Assembly: GCA_021325255.1 (NCBI GenBank)
Contig: JAJPHP010000069.1
Coordinates: 1 to 60,207, forward strand
Length of the DNA: 60,207 nucleotides
From: Nitrososphaerota archaeon
GTDB taxonomy: Archaea; Thermoproteota; Nitrososphaeria; Nitrososphaerales; CADDZS01
Direction: 5' to 3'
Below the pieces are notes generated by a model. The model saw only the letters and a list, made by a program, of their open reading frames with translations, searched no databases and was not told the origin of the DNA. The position numbers and the translations under genes were made by a program. Below, piece by piece: positions 17,695 through 25,804 of the stretch. Within the stretch, counting starts at the first letter, position 1. Each line of letters starts with the position of its first letter.

Positions 17695-18571
17695 AGTACC
17701 CTCCCTTGCTTCCTTCCTTCGTCCTCGGGTCGCCGAGGTAACCACTCGCGACAAGCCTCGCGAGAAGTTCCGGCGGCTTGAATTTCTCGTCATGAGTCTC
17801 TCCGTAGAGCGTCTCCATGTTACGGAGCCTTGAGTCCAGTCCGACCAGATCGCCTAACTCAAACGGCCCAAGCGGGTAGCCGTACCCGAGGCGCATCGCA
17901 AGATCAATATCGCGCACTGTCGACACCCCTTTTGCTAGGAGGTCACTCGCTTCTGCAAAAACTGCAATTCCAATCCTGTTTGCAACAAATCCGGGGTGGT
18001 CCTTGACAACTATTGGGACCTTCTTGAGGTCGAGGGCAATTTGGCGCAGTTTGTCCGTTACCTCCCTAGAAGTGACGTCTGAGGCGACAATCTCGACAAG
18101 TTTCATCACCTGGGGCGGGTTGAAGAAGTGCATGCCCGCGACCCTCCTTCTGACATCTTGAGAAAGGCCCCCGGATATCTTTGAAATGCTGAGCGTTGAA
18201 GTGTTTGTGGCAAGAATGGCATCCTTTGGAGCGCTCTCCGAGGCAGACTTCAGTATCTTTCGCTTTGTTTCCAGGTCTTCTACTGCCGCTTCCAGAACGA
18301 CCTCCGCGTCGGCGAGCGCATAATTCAGCGAGGCGGTCGTCTCGATGTTGTCGAGGACTTTGCTTGCCTGCTCGGCGCTCATCCTGCCCTTGGCCACCGA
18401 ATTCTCCAGCCCGTACTTGCCACTCCTGATGAGCGAGAGGCCGCTGTCCAGTTTCTCATTGCTGACGTCGTAGGCTGAAACCGTGTATCCAATTGTCGCG
18501 AAAATCTGCGCGATCTGGGACCCCATAAGTCCAAATCCGACTATGGAGATGCGTTTTCCAGCGGATGACAT
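17648..18571 (-). CDS. 3-hydroxyacyl-CoA (3-hydroxybutyryl-CoA) dehydrogenase
   Basis: NAD-dependent oxidation of 3-hydroxyacyl-CoA. The Rossmann motif GFGLMGSQIAQ is near residues 12-22, with the acidic D of SAYDVS that selects NAD. The catalytic-histidine segment GMHFFNPPQVMKLVEIV and the C-terminal FELGDLVGLD are typical. Length 307 is slightly above the usual 285. It is the first gene of the minus-strand block, and its stop lies inside the CoA-transferase gene. Together with the hydratase and thiolase it supplies the three core beta-oxidation steps. No acyl-CoA dehydrogenase is in the window. Confidence 0.92.
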   Translation of the reverse strand: MSSAGKRISIVGFGLMGSQIAQIFATIGYTVSAYDVSNEKLDSGLSLIRSGKYGLENSVAKGRMSAEQASKVLDNIETTASLNYALADAEVVLEAAVEDLETKRKILKSASESAPKDAILATNTSTLSISKISGGLSQDVRRRVAGMHFFNPPQVMKLVEIVASDVTSREVTDKLRQIALDLKKVPIVVKDHPGFVANRIGIAVFAEASDLLAKGVSTVRDIDLAMRLGYGYPLGPFELGDLVGLDSRLRNMETLYGETHDEKFKPPELLARLVASGYLGDPRTKEGSKGGYYEYFGEKRPTEETVA

Positions 18572-18718
18572 TGGCGGCCCTTCTTGTTAATCTCGACCAA
18601 GATTTTAGTATCTTGTGATTGTTGTGGAAAAAAAGATTGGTCCGAGCACCGCTCAAGATGAGGGCAAATCAATAATGCGTGCCCGTAGTTACTGCGGTGC
18701 AGACGTCTGCTTGAATTG

Positions 18719-20146
18719 TCAGCTCATCTCCGAAATTAACTTTTCAAGTTCGATCTCACTGACCGCTCCTATCTTACTCGCTGCGGGGTGAGCGTCTTTG
18801 AACATGACATAAGCAGGAAGAGATGAAATGTGATACCGCGAAGCGATCTCGCTATCCTGATCCACGTTGACCTTGGCAAAAACTATTGCGCTGTGCCTCT
18901 CGGCCAACTTTTCTATCAGCGGGTTCATGCGAAGGCAGTTGTGGACAACAGCGTTGGAGACCAGATAAGTATTATCGCTGGTTTCAACATTGAAGACATT
19001 TCCATTGTATTCAACTTGTTCAAGACTTCTTACTGGAGTTGCGATATGGTCTTCGAAAACAAGGCTTTGAGTACCATGAGTAGAATAAGAGAGAACGTAG
19101 ATATTCCTCAATTGAACTGACCTTCCTTGTATGAACCCGGTCCTGTTATTTCTTCTCTCGCATATTGAAACGAGAATCCCAAGCCGGGCAAACAAAAGCT
19201 GAATCTGCAATGCCAGTGTTCTTGAAACCGTTGCAGCTGATACGACGGTCTTCTCCGCAGATCTGTAAGAGGGCGCGTGTGAGTAACCGATCGAGCCGTC
19301 ACCAGCCATGTAGCCATCTAGAAATGATTCGACAACAGAGATATCAGAAAGGTAGAGAATGAAGTCCGGGACTCGCTTGTTAGGAGCCCCCCTTCCAAAC
19401 CATTCGTGGAAAACCCTGCCCAAGATTCTCGAGTTTAAGATGACGCGCATGCGATGCTGCTCCGGTTTCATCACCGTCCTTGAAGTATAACCGAGATTTT
19501 GAATGATTCCGACCAATTTGGACTCGATTTCTGTTTCCGCGATACTCAGGTCAAACTGTGGTCCATTTACTGTTCCGGATCCTTCAGCAACATATAATCC
19601 CATGAGCCACGCAGATTCCCTATTGATGGGAAATGTCAACGGGATTCCCTTAGCACCAACCATTGCAGTGTCACGAGGTTTGACAAAACTGCTGTAGTCC
19701 ACTGTGGACTGATCAAGGACTCCTTTAATTCGTGGAACAATAAGGTAGTCGCCGTCGGACTCCATTTTCTTTTCGCGCAAGAACCTCGCCTCTTTCCAAG
19801 TGAGGTTACCTAGACTAGTCAGTGTGCCTGATTTGGAGTGTGAACTCTTGGTTAGGATTGGATGCTCGGGTGTTGTCTCCAAGGGAAGCATTCCCTTGGC
19901 CCGTATCCGAATTAAGTGGCCAGTGTAGGGTCGGCTCATTACTTCAGTTATTTGATTGAGAGTCGTAAATCCAATTGTTTTGTCGCTCGGTTGACACTCG
20001 GATATTATTTTATTATCCCCCAAGAGTGTCACATCGGGCTTTACGCAGGGCTTGCACCAAGGCGCCCAGAAATCCACGAAGACCTTCCGCGTTGAACGCA
20101 AGATCCGATCAAAATTTGTTCCGCTTGCCTCCAGGACCTTCGACAA
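18719..20146 (-). CDS. Thioredoxin interrupted by an intein at its CXXC active site
   Basis: A 475-residue precursor. Residues 1-33 (ending VDFWAPWCKP) and 404-475 (starting CLRMNPLIEKLAE) are the two halves of a normal thioredoxin. Joined, they give a 105-residue protein with the active site W-C-K-P-C and the cis-Pro loop SLPAYVMF. Residues 34-403 are an intein (separate entry). The intein replaces nothing: its Cys1 precedes the junction, and the +1 Cys restores the second catalytic cysteine after splicing. The precursor has no functional CXXC fold until splicing. The start is TTG, nine nt after the predicted transcription start of its own TATA box. It is downstream of archease on the same strand. 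Confidence 0.93.
   Translation of the reverse strand: MSKVLEASGTNFDRILRSTRKVFVDFWAPWCKPCVKPDVTLLGDNKIISECQPSDKTIGFTTLNQITEVMSRPYTGHLIRIRAKGMLPLETTPEHPILTKSSHSKSGTLTSLGNLTWKEARFLREKKMESDGDYLIVPRIKGVLDQSTVDYSSFVKPRDTAMVGAKGIPLTFPINRESAWLMGLYVAEGSGTVNGPQFDLSIAETEIESKLVGIIQNLGYTSRTVMKPEQHRMRVILNSRILGRVFHEWFGRGAPNKRVPDFILYLSDISVVESFLDGYMAGDGSIGYSHAPSYRSAEKTVVSAATVSRTLALQIQLLFARLGILVSICERRNNRTGFIQGRSVQLRNIYVLSYSTHGTQSLVFEDHIATPVRSLEQVEYNGNVFNVETSDNTYLVSNAVVHNCLRMNPLIEKLAERHSAIVFAKVNVDQDSEIASRYHISSLPAYVMFKDAHPAASKIGAVSEIELEKLISEMS
18938..20047 (-). other. Intein with LAGLIDADG homing endonuclease, inserted in thioredoxin
   Basis: A 370-residue intein. Block A begins CVKPDVTLLGD (Cys1). Block B contains TPEHP near intein residues 59-63, with the conserved Thr and His. 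The DOD endonuclease domain has two motifs, LMGLYVAEGSG near 148-158 and FLDGYMAGDGS near 242-252, both keeping an acidic residue (E and D). The C-terminal blocks read VFNVETSDNTYLVSNAVVHN, with penultimate His, terminal Asn and Cys +1. All residues required for splicing are therefore present, and the endonuclease may be active. The extein residue at -1 is Pro and at -3 is the other thioredoxin active-site Cys. Confidence 0.93.
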
Positions 20147-20175
20147 TTTTCAATCACTGAGGTTGCTGTAACTCA

Positions 20176-20185
20176 CTTTTTATTG
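20176..20185 (-). promoter_or_regulatory. TATA box of the thioredoxin-intein gene
   Basis: CAATAAAAAG on the minus strand, centred near 20181, in the gap after archease. The predicted transcript start is near 20155, nine nt before the TTG at 20146. This indicates transcription independent of archease. Confidence 0.5.
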
Positions 20186-20614
20186 TTAAAGGTCGAGAAC
20201 AAATCTTAAGGTGAAATGCCCGGCCGTCTCCTCTATCTTCATGGCGTAGTACGTCGGCGACTTGATGGCAGTCTTTTGCTCGTGTCTTGCAGGATCAAAT
20301 CTTTCGCCGCCGACGGTTGCACGAAGTTCGAAGCTGCCGTCAGACCTTTGTGAAATTCTGCACTTGAATTTTGAATACAGCATTCCTTCAGTGTCCTGCT
20401 TTAGAATCAATGCCTCTAGCCAGGAGTAGAGGAGAGATTCCTTGTCTGCCCCTTCAGTGGTTATCTCCTCCGTTGTATCAGAAGCTATTGACCTGATGTC
20501 GACCATGGTGTCCTCAAGAGCCTTGCCCGCGTTTTCGAAAGCCTCGTTGAGGTCGTTCCCGTAGGCCTCGATTTCTGCATCGGTCATATGTTCTAGGAAT
20601 TTGTAGCCAGACAT
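20186..20614 (-). CDS. Archease (RtcB activator protein)
   Basis: Small 142-residue protein of the archease family, which speeds guanylylation and turnover of the RNA ligase RtcB that joins tRNA halves after intron removal. The family N terminus FLEHMTDAEIEAYG is at residues 6-19 with its metal-binding Asp/His. The C terminus ends with conserved ATVGGERFDPARH and TAIKSPTYYAM, finishing in FVLDL. RtcB itself is not in the window. The presence of archease agrees with the heavily interrupted tRNA genes found here. A TATA-like GATAAATGC lies about 60 bp upstream on the minus strand. Confidence 0.93.
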   Translation of the reverse strand: MSGYKFLEHMTDAEIEAYGNDLNEAFENAGKALEDTMVDIRSIASDTTEEITTEGADKESLLYSWLEALILKQDTEGMLYSKFKCRISQRSDGSFELRATVGGERFDPARHEQKTAIKSPTYYAMKIEETAGHFTLRFVLDL

Positions 20615-20897
20615 GAGGTCACAGACAGCAGATCTCTTTTTTGCGAAGTAGAATATGCCGTCGATTGCATTTATCTATTGTCTGAAGAATCTCGCCTGAA
20701 AGCAAGCGCATGCATAATCAGCGTGGGGATAGAGAAGTCTGGACTCGCGCACATGGCTGGGTTTGTCTGTCTCTTCGGCGCTTGCGACGAGTTCGTCGTC
20801 CGATTTTCTCATGCTCAAGTTGCCTCGGGGTAAGTATTTCTACTCCTTTGAATATGTGGGATGTCACAGGGACGGCGCCTTTGCCGGGGCTATAAAT

Positions 20898-21075
20898 GCC
20901 GGGGTTCTTTCCTTCTCTACACGTCAATGAAGAGTGAGGAGAGCCCGATGGCAGAGTGGACTATTGCGCGGATTCGATGGAAGAAAATCGAAGTGTAAGC
21001 CTTGAGTCCCGTTACTGAATAAAGATAGCCCGTGGCCGGTTTCCGGCCTCGTCGGTTCGAATCCGGCCCCCGGCG
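20898..21075 (+). tRNA. tRNA-Ser-like gene (class II) with about 80 nt of insertions
   Basis: Acceptor halves GCCGGGG (20898-20904) and CCCCGGC (21068-21074) pair fully. The T arm is at 21051-21067 (GTCGG-TTCGAAT-CCGGC). A long variable arm of six G-C-rich pairs is at 21034-21048 (GGCCGG-TTT-CCGGCC). The discriminator is G (21075) and CCA is not encoded. A class II variable arm plus G73 points to serine. A D arm with GGCAGAGTGGACTATTGC lies at about 20949-20966, 44 nt after the acceptor strand, so one insertion lies between acceptor and D arm. Another lies in or after the anticodon arm (GATTCGAT suggests anticodon CGA, tentative). A TATA-like CTATAAATG overlaps the 5' end. Confidence 0.65.
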
Positions 21076-21616
21076 TCCCACCTCTTTTCTTGCACTCTGC
21101 ATTTCCGACCTTATTAGGCAATAGCTAGGGTCTTGCAAAATCGCCACTCTCTAGCAATCTACCAAGCTGTACGATAAATGTGAGCGTATTGAAGAAGCCG
21201 TAGAAGAGGACCCAGTTTAGGGCGGAAGGAATATAAAATAATTATTGGAGTGCTTCAGTATCCTCGTCCTAAATCCTGTCCTTGACGGCCACGTCATCTT
21301 TTTGCGGCGACTGAGCTCCTCGTTGCACTTGAGAACGATTACGAATCTGGGTCTTTAGCGGATTTCGCGCTCGTTTATAGCAAGAGGGATCTGACAAATG
21401 AGGGAGGACAGTGCATGAAAGTGACCTAATTAGATTGGACAGAAGATCGAGCTTAGAGCATGATTTACTAGCTAACATTCGAGTTCGACCAATGCTCATA
21501 GTATGAGTGCGAAAAGAAGCACCACTTCTGAAATAGAGGATTATTTTTCTGTTGTTTGCTTCCCTATGGATTAGATATGCTTAAATGAAATTTTTGCACA
21601 AATTCACATTTGCGAA
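21076..21616. other. 541-bp region without a recognised gene
   Basis: No frame here looks coding on either strand. A good TATA-like element GGAATATAAAATAA lies near 21228-21241 on the plus strand with no open frame behind it, so a small RNA is possible. The 3' end holds the promoter (TTAAATG near 21580) of the TrkA gene. Confidence 0.4.
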
Positions 21617-22276
21617 TTGCAAACGCTTATTGCTGGAGGAGGAGGGATTGGCTACAAAATAGCCACTTACCTCTCTGAGCACGGCGAAAATGTCATCATA
21701 ATAGACAGAGACAAATCTAGGTGCGACTGGCTATGCAAGAATACCGATGCCTCTGTGTACAATGGTAACATACTCGATGCCGCGCTTCTAATGGAGGCAG
21801 GAATTGACAAGGCCGACTCTCTCGTGACCGCACTCGGTAACGACGAGACGACGTTGAGGCTGGTGGATTTTGCGAAATCGCAGTTCGGGATTCCGAAAGT
21901 GATTGCGGTTGTAAAGAGCGCCGACGTAACGGAAAAAGCAAAGGAAAGCGGCGCGGACAAGGTCGTGTGCTCTGAAGAAGCCGTCCTGAAAGAGATAGAG
22001 AACTCGTTGCGCTCAAATGGCCGTAAAACAATATACGCAAACAGGAAGACCAATGCCAAGATAGAGTGGCTCAGGGTCAAAGCTACCTCAAAAGGTCTGG
22101 GCAAGGAAATTTCCAAAATTCAAAATCGAGGGGACGCGCGCATCGCAATGATCGCCCGCGGTGAAGAGACCGTGCTCCCTTCGGATGATTTTCAGCTCCA
22201 GATGGGTGATGAACTTTTCATCACCGGAAAGGACGAAGCCATAGAAAAGCTGATCGAAGAAATAGAGGGAACCTGA
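21617..22276 (+). CDS. TrkA-type potassium transport regulatory subunit (NAD-binding)
   Basis: Cytoplasmic RCK protein of 219 residues that gates a Trk/Ktr potassium transporter in response to nucleotides. The N-terminal Rossmann motif GGGGIGYKIATYL is at about residues 7-19, with the adenine-ribose binding acid in IIIDRDKSRC. The C-terminal TrkA-C domain is at about 140-219 (LPSDDFQLQMGDELFITG). It starts at TTG, about 40 nt after a TTAAATG box. No membrane TrkH partner is adjacent, but an MscS channel follows 22 bp later, so the pair looks like an osmotic-response operon. Confidence 0.9.
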   Translation: MQTLIAGGGGIGYKIATYLSEHGENVIIIDRDKSRCDWLCKNTDASVYNGNILDAALLMEAGIDKADSLVTALGNDETTLRLVDFAKSQFGIPKVIAVVKSADVTEKAKESGADKVVCSEEAVLKEIENSLRSNGRKTIYANRKTNAKIEWLRVKATSKGLGKEISKIQNRGDARIAMIARGEETVLPSDDFQLQMGDELFITGKDEAIEKLIEEIEGT

Positions 22277-22298
22277 CAGCGAGTCGAATTATTCCACC

Positions 22299-23108
22299 AT
22301 GGCGTACTTTCCATTTTCAACGCAGGACCTGGCATACAGGTTACTTATGACTGCAGTAATCCTTGGTGTCACTTATCTCTTAGACCTTGTCTTTGGAAAG
22401 ATAGTCATCCGAGCAATCGGAAGGAGGAACCGCAGTTCGGCCTTCGAAATTGACAGGGTAGGCTCTCTCATCATTTGGGTTGGCGGCATACTCTCTGTAC
22501 TTCCAGTTCTCGGCGCATCCGAGACGGTCATCGCAGTTGTAATTTTACTCATTGGTGGGTTCCTCATCCTCTCAACAAAAGATCTGTCGAGTAATTGGTT
22601 TGCCGGCCAGATGATCAAGACAATTACACCGTTCAAGGTTGGAGACTGGATCAGACTCTCGGATTCATATGGCAGGGTTACAAAGATCGAGAGCCTCTAT
22701 ACGACGCTGGTCTCCTCCGCGAACGAAACGGTGATGATACCGAACAGCAGATTGACTTCGGACGTAATAGTTGACAGAACGACAGGCGGGAGCATCAAGG
22801 TTCCAATCGAAATAGATGTTGACAGAAGCATAGAGTTCGGTCAGCTGACGCACTCGATCATGGACATCGCAAACGACCTTTCCCAGTACCTCTCGGAGGT
22901 CGACGGATTCAAGAGATACCCTCCGGAAATCTACGTCTTATCGCATGATCAAGGTTACGCGAGAATACGCGTCATACTCAGAATTGACAATCCAGCGCGC
23001 GAGGACGAGGTAGCGTCAGAGTTCAGGAAGAGGTTTGCATCGCTTGGCATGTCGCCTAGATCCCAGAAAATCGAAGGAACGCCTGAGGAACTTCGCGCTA
23101 CGCCTTGA
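22299..23108 (+). CDS. MscS-family mechanosensitive channel
   Basis: A 269-residue small-conductance mechanosensitive channel. Three hydrophobic segments lie at about residues 12-32, 50-68 and 74-92, followed by the beta domain with PFKVGDWIRLSDSYGRV and VMIPNSRLTSDVI. Those two segments are the family hallmarks of pore-helix exit and middle domain. The C-terminal alpha-beta domain ends with EFRKRFASLGM. It would release osmolytes on hypo-osmotic shock. Cotranscribed with the TrkA gene (22-bp gap) and converging on cysS 29 bp downstream. Confidence 0.92.
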   Translation: MAYFPFSTQDLAYRLLMTAVILGVTYLLDLVFGKIVIRAIGRRNRSSAFEIDRVGSLIIWVGGILSVLPVLGASETVIAVVILLIGGFLILSTKDLSSNWFAGQMIKTITPFKVGDWIRLSDSYGRVTKIESLYTTLVSSANETVMIPNSRLTSDVIVDRTTGGSIKVPIEIDVDRSIEFGQLTHSIMDIANDLSQYLSEVDGFKRYPPEIYVLSHDQGYARIRVILRIDNPAREDEVASEFRKRFASLGMSPRSQKIEGTPEELRATP

Positions 23109-23137
23109 ACGCCTGAACAAGGCCCCCTTTGACGCAT

Positions 23138-24571
23138 TTACTTTCTGCGCCACTTTTGGCCCGATGGCGTGTCCTGCACCTCTATTCCATGATATGATAG
23201 TTTTCTCCTCAGTTCGTCCGAGAGTTTCCAGTCCTTTCTTGCCCTGGCCTCATCTCTTTGTCTCAGCATCAGGAGATCTTCCGCAGATAATTGAGACTCC
23301 GAAGGTGGGGCCGTGACTTTCACGATTCCAAAGATGGGGTCAAAATCCTTGAGCATGAAATTTGCAAGCCTGCTCAACCCGCGCCTTCCGAGTGACCCCT
23401 GATCGAGAAGCTTGTTTCCTGAGGAGATAAAGTCGAAGACAACAGCTAGCGCGGATGGAGTATCCAGGTCGTTGTTCATCGCGGAGACAAATTTCTCACT
23501 AGACGTATCAGCTAGCTTAGCAGCTTCAGCATCCGCGGCGCTTTCCTGTTCCTTGGGATTCGAACCAAGAGAGCTCTGTAGTCTGAACATGAACTCGTCA
23601 ATTCTCTTGATCGAAGAAGCAGCCTGATCGAGAGACTTTTCAGTAAAGTTGAGTTGGGCTCTGTAGTGTCCTGAGAGAAGAGCTAGCCGTAGAGTGCGGC
23701 CTTCAACCCCTTTGTCCTTCAGATCCTTGATCGTAATGATGTTACCCACTCGTTTCGACATCTTCTCTTCGTTGATCAAGAGATGCTCGCTGTGCAACCA
23801 GTACCTTGCAAATTTTTTGCCAGTGAATGCCTCCGATTGAGCGATCTCATTCTCGTGGTGGGGAAAGATGTTGTCGACTCCTCCGGTGTGGATGTCGAAC
23901 TCCTCTCCTAGATACTTCATCGACATTGCGGAGCATTCAATGTGCCATCCCGGCCTCCCCCTTCCGAGCGAGGTTTCCCAGAAGACCTTGCCGTCGTTTT
24001 CATCCCATGCTTTCCAGAGGGCAAAGTCCTGAGCTGACTCCTTTGTGTAGTCGTCCTGACTTACCCGCGCGCCTGGCTTCAGTTCTTCTACTTTCAGGCC
24101 CGAGAGCTTTCCGTATTCCGGGAACGCCGAAATCTTGAAGTAGATCGAACCGTCCTCGCCCCTGTAAGCAGCCTTCTTTGCGAGAAGCCCCTCTATGATT
24201 TTCACCATCTCAGCCACGTGCTGCGTGGCTCTGGGGTAGTAATCTGCCCTTTCTATGTTCAAGAATCGGAGGTCCTCGAAGAAAGACTTTGCATACTTTT
24301 CCGTGAAATCGTAGATGTCGTAGTTGTTTTCCCTGCAGACCTTGATGATTCTATCATCAACATCAGTCAGGTTCATCACCTGAGTTACCTTGAACCCGCG
24401 GCATTCCAGGAAGCGCCTGAGCATGTCTTCGAAGAGAAATGTGCGATAATTGCCTATGTGCGGGAAGTTCCAGACAGTTGGCCCGCAAGTGTACATCCGG
24501 ACTTCGCCTTCGTTTATCGGCTTGAACTCCTCAAGCTTCCTTCCCATTGTATTGAAGAATGTTATGACCAT
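23138..24571 (-). CDS. cysS: Cysteinyl-tRNA synthetase
   Basis: Class I synthetase charging tRNA-Cys, 477 residues. The HIGH-type motif is PHIGNYRT near residues 37-44. The zinc ligands are in YTCGPT and the HIECSAMS / HHENE region, and the KMSKS equivalent is KMSKRVGN near 268. The C-terminal helical anticodon-binding domain is present. Full length, so the organism charges Cys directly, and the cognate tRNA-Cys gene is in this window at 38.8 kb. The start is an ATG after a 450-bp region with no clear gene. Its end converges with mscS. Confidence 0.96.
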   Translation of the reverse strand: MVITFFNTMGRKLEEFKPINEGEVRMYTCGPTVWNFPHIGNYRTFLFEDMLRRFLECRGFKVTQVMNLTDVDDRIIKVCRENNYDIYDFTEKYAKSFFEDLRFLNIERADYYPRATQHVAEMVKIIEGLLAKKAAYRGEDGSIYFKISAFPEYGKLSGLKVEELKPGARVSQDDYTKESAQDFALWKAWDENDGKVFWETSLGRGRPGWHIECSAMSMKYLGEEFDIHTGGVDNIFPHHENEIAQSEAFTGKKFARYWLHSEHLLINEEKMSKRVGNIITIKDLKDKGVEGRTLRLALLSGHYRAQLNFTEKSLDQAASSIKRIDEFMFRLQSSLGSNPKEQESAADAEAAKLADTSSEKFVSAMNNDLDTPSALAVVFDFISSGNKLLDQGSLGRRGLSRLANFMLKDFDPIFGIVKVTAPPSESQLSAEDLLMLRQRDEARARKDWKLSDELRRKLSYHGIEVQDTPSGQKWRRK

Positions 24572-25021
24572 GAAAGATTCATCTCGAATAAGTTTCCAAC
24601 TTTATCAGACTCTAATTCTGATTCGCAAAATGGGTAGCAATTTTGATTCTTCTGCTGGAGCTACGCTAAAGCAACGCAGCCAAGTTATCCCGCGGCTCTT
24701 TTTATTCGGATCATCAAGCGAAACGGCGAAGAATAAAACATTGCGTATTTGTTGTTCTGAGGACTGTAAGAATAGTTCGAATTCTTCTTGAGCCATACAG
24801 TCAAACATTGATCATGATGGTTATCGAAATAGCAGAGTGGACTAAGGGGGTAGAGTTTGGATTGACGTTCATATCCGAATCTGAATGAAGAGAACGAAAA
24901 GAAAAGGAAAGATACACGTGAGAGAAAAAGAGCTCTAAAACAGTAAGCAGTCGCGTAGAGAGAGGTTGTTATTGCTCGAATCCTATTTCCCTATCGTTAC
25001 AATTTTCGATAAGAAATTTTT
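24572..25021. other. 450-bp region without a supported gene
   Basis: A 67-codon minus-strand frame (24605-24808) exists but contains a TATA-like GAATAAAAAG on its own strand near 24700, probably part of the cysS promoter. I do not call it. A 13-nt match to the tRNA-Ser D arm occurs near 24836 without a T arm. The rest shows nothing recognisable. Confidence 0.35.
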
Positions 25022-25267
25022 CTACTTCTGGATGGTCCCCCTGCTTGTAATACTTCGATACTCGTCAGGGGTCAAAACCTGAATTGCCGGCTGGTGCTGG
25101 ATCATATATACCGGTATCCCGGAGGGGTCCTTCTGTTCGGTCTTCAATACCTTGGTCAGGACCATTTTGATCCCGAGTACGAAACCGTCATCGAGTGAGT
25201 AATAGTTCCACTCTTCGGCAAGTGGCTTGAACCCAATGGCTTTGCCTGGAGGCATTTGAGGCTGCAT
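25022..25267 (-). CDS. Small hypothetical protein, 81 residues
   Basis: Not recognised. The protein is soluble, with a Pro-rich N terminus (MPPGKAIGFKPLAEEW) followed by alternating hydrophobic and polar stretches (GFVLGIKMVLTKVLK, IPVYMIQHQPAIQVLTPDEY) that suggest a small beta-rich domain. Amino-acid composition and the clean ATG support real coding. It ends in TAG and stands alone between cysS and the zinc-ribbon gene on the same strand. No function can be assigned. Confidence 0.6.
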   Translation of the reverse strand: MQPQMPPGKAIGFKPLAEEWNYYSLDDGFVLGIKMVLTKVLKTEQKDPSGIPVYMIQHQPAIQVLTPDEYRSITSRGTIQK

Positions 25268-25560
25268 AATAGAGGTCGATCCGCAAAGGATGCAAATCTG
25301 ATTTCATTGTCTTAAAAGTTTGCTATGAATTTCGAAGCTCCCACATGAACCTCTGAAAGAGTGAATTCTATCTTCGCCACTTTTGTTCTCGAAACGGGAG
25401 AGCGGACCAGATACAGCTGGCATGTCTTTGGATATGGCAAGAAAGGAAAAAAATCACGATAAAAAAAGGAAGGGGAGAAGTGTTCTTCTCCACGTCCTTT
25501 CGTTTCTTCCGAGTAGGTGAAGGTATCGACCAGCTTGGTGAGAGAAGCGTATTTCTCCTT

Positions 25561-25707
25561 CTAAGCTAGTTTACCAATTTTGAACATCTTGGTTCCGCAA
25601 ACTGAACAGGTTCCCGATACGGCCGGCCGTCCGTTCTTCAGCTTTACCTGCTTAGCGCCCTTGATCTCACGAGACTTCTTACATTTAACGCAGTAACCCT
25701 GCACCAT
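25561..25707 (-). CDS. Small zinc-ribbon protein (DUF5679 type), 48 residues
   Basis: A 48-residue protein starting MVQGYCVKCKKSREI and ending MFKIGKLA. Two CxxC knuckles, C6/C9 and C34/C37, form a zinc ribbon separated by a basic stretch with VKLKNGRPA. This is the pattern of the short archaeal and chloroflexal DUF5679 proteins, whose role is unknown but whose basic charge suggests nucleic-acid binding. The ATG at 25705-25707 is 13 nt after the transcript start predicted from the TATA box at 25739-25748. The stop is TAG. Confidence 0.82.
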   Translation of the reverse strand: MVQGYCVKCKKSREIKGAKQVKLKNGRPAVSGTCSVCGTKMFKIGKLA

Positions 25708-25738
25708 TTTGTGCTCGATTAGCTTCGAGCATCAGGTC

Positions 25739-25792
25739 CGTATATAAGTTAAGCGTGAGCGAGTACTAAAAACAGTTTGAGCTTTAAATATC
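25739..25792. promoter_or_regulatory. Divergent promoter pair between the zinc-ribbon gene and the 86-codon gene
   Basis: Minus strand: ACTTATATAC at 25739-25748, serving the zinc-ribbon gene. Plus strand: CTTTAAATATC at 25782-25792, with a predicted start near 25813, serving the gene to the right. Two well-formed TATA boxes back to back within 54 bp. Confidence 0.55.
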
Positions 25793-25804
25793 TAAGCTCG
25801 GAAA

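Noticed and set aside
24605..24808. 67-codon minus-strand frame upstream of cysS
   Set aside because: A TATA-like element on the same strand lies inside it, and it has no recognisable domain.
24833..25012. Possible tRNA: GCAGAGTGGACTA near 24836 matches the tRNA-Ser D arm, and ATCGAAA (near 24830) could pair with TTTCGAT (near 25005)
   Set aside because: No T arm with GGTTCGAATCC-type sequence is found between the paired ends, so the tRNA fold is not supported; a chance match or a decayed fragment.
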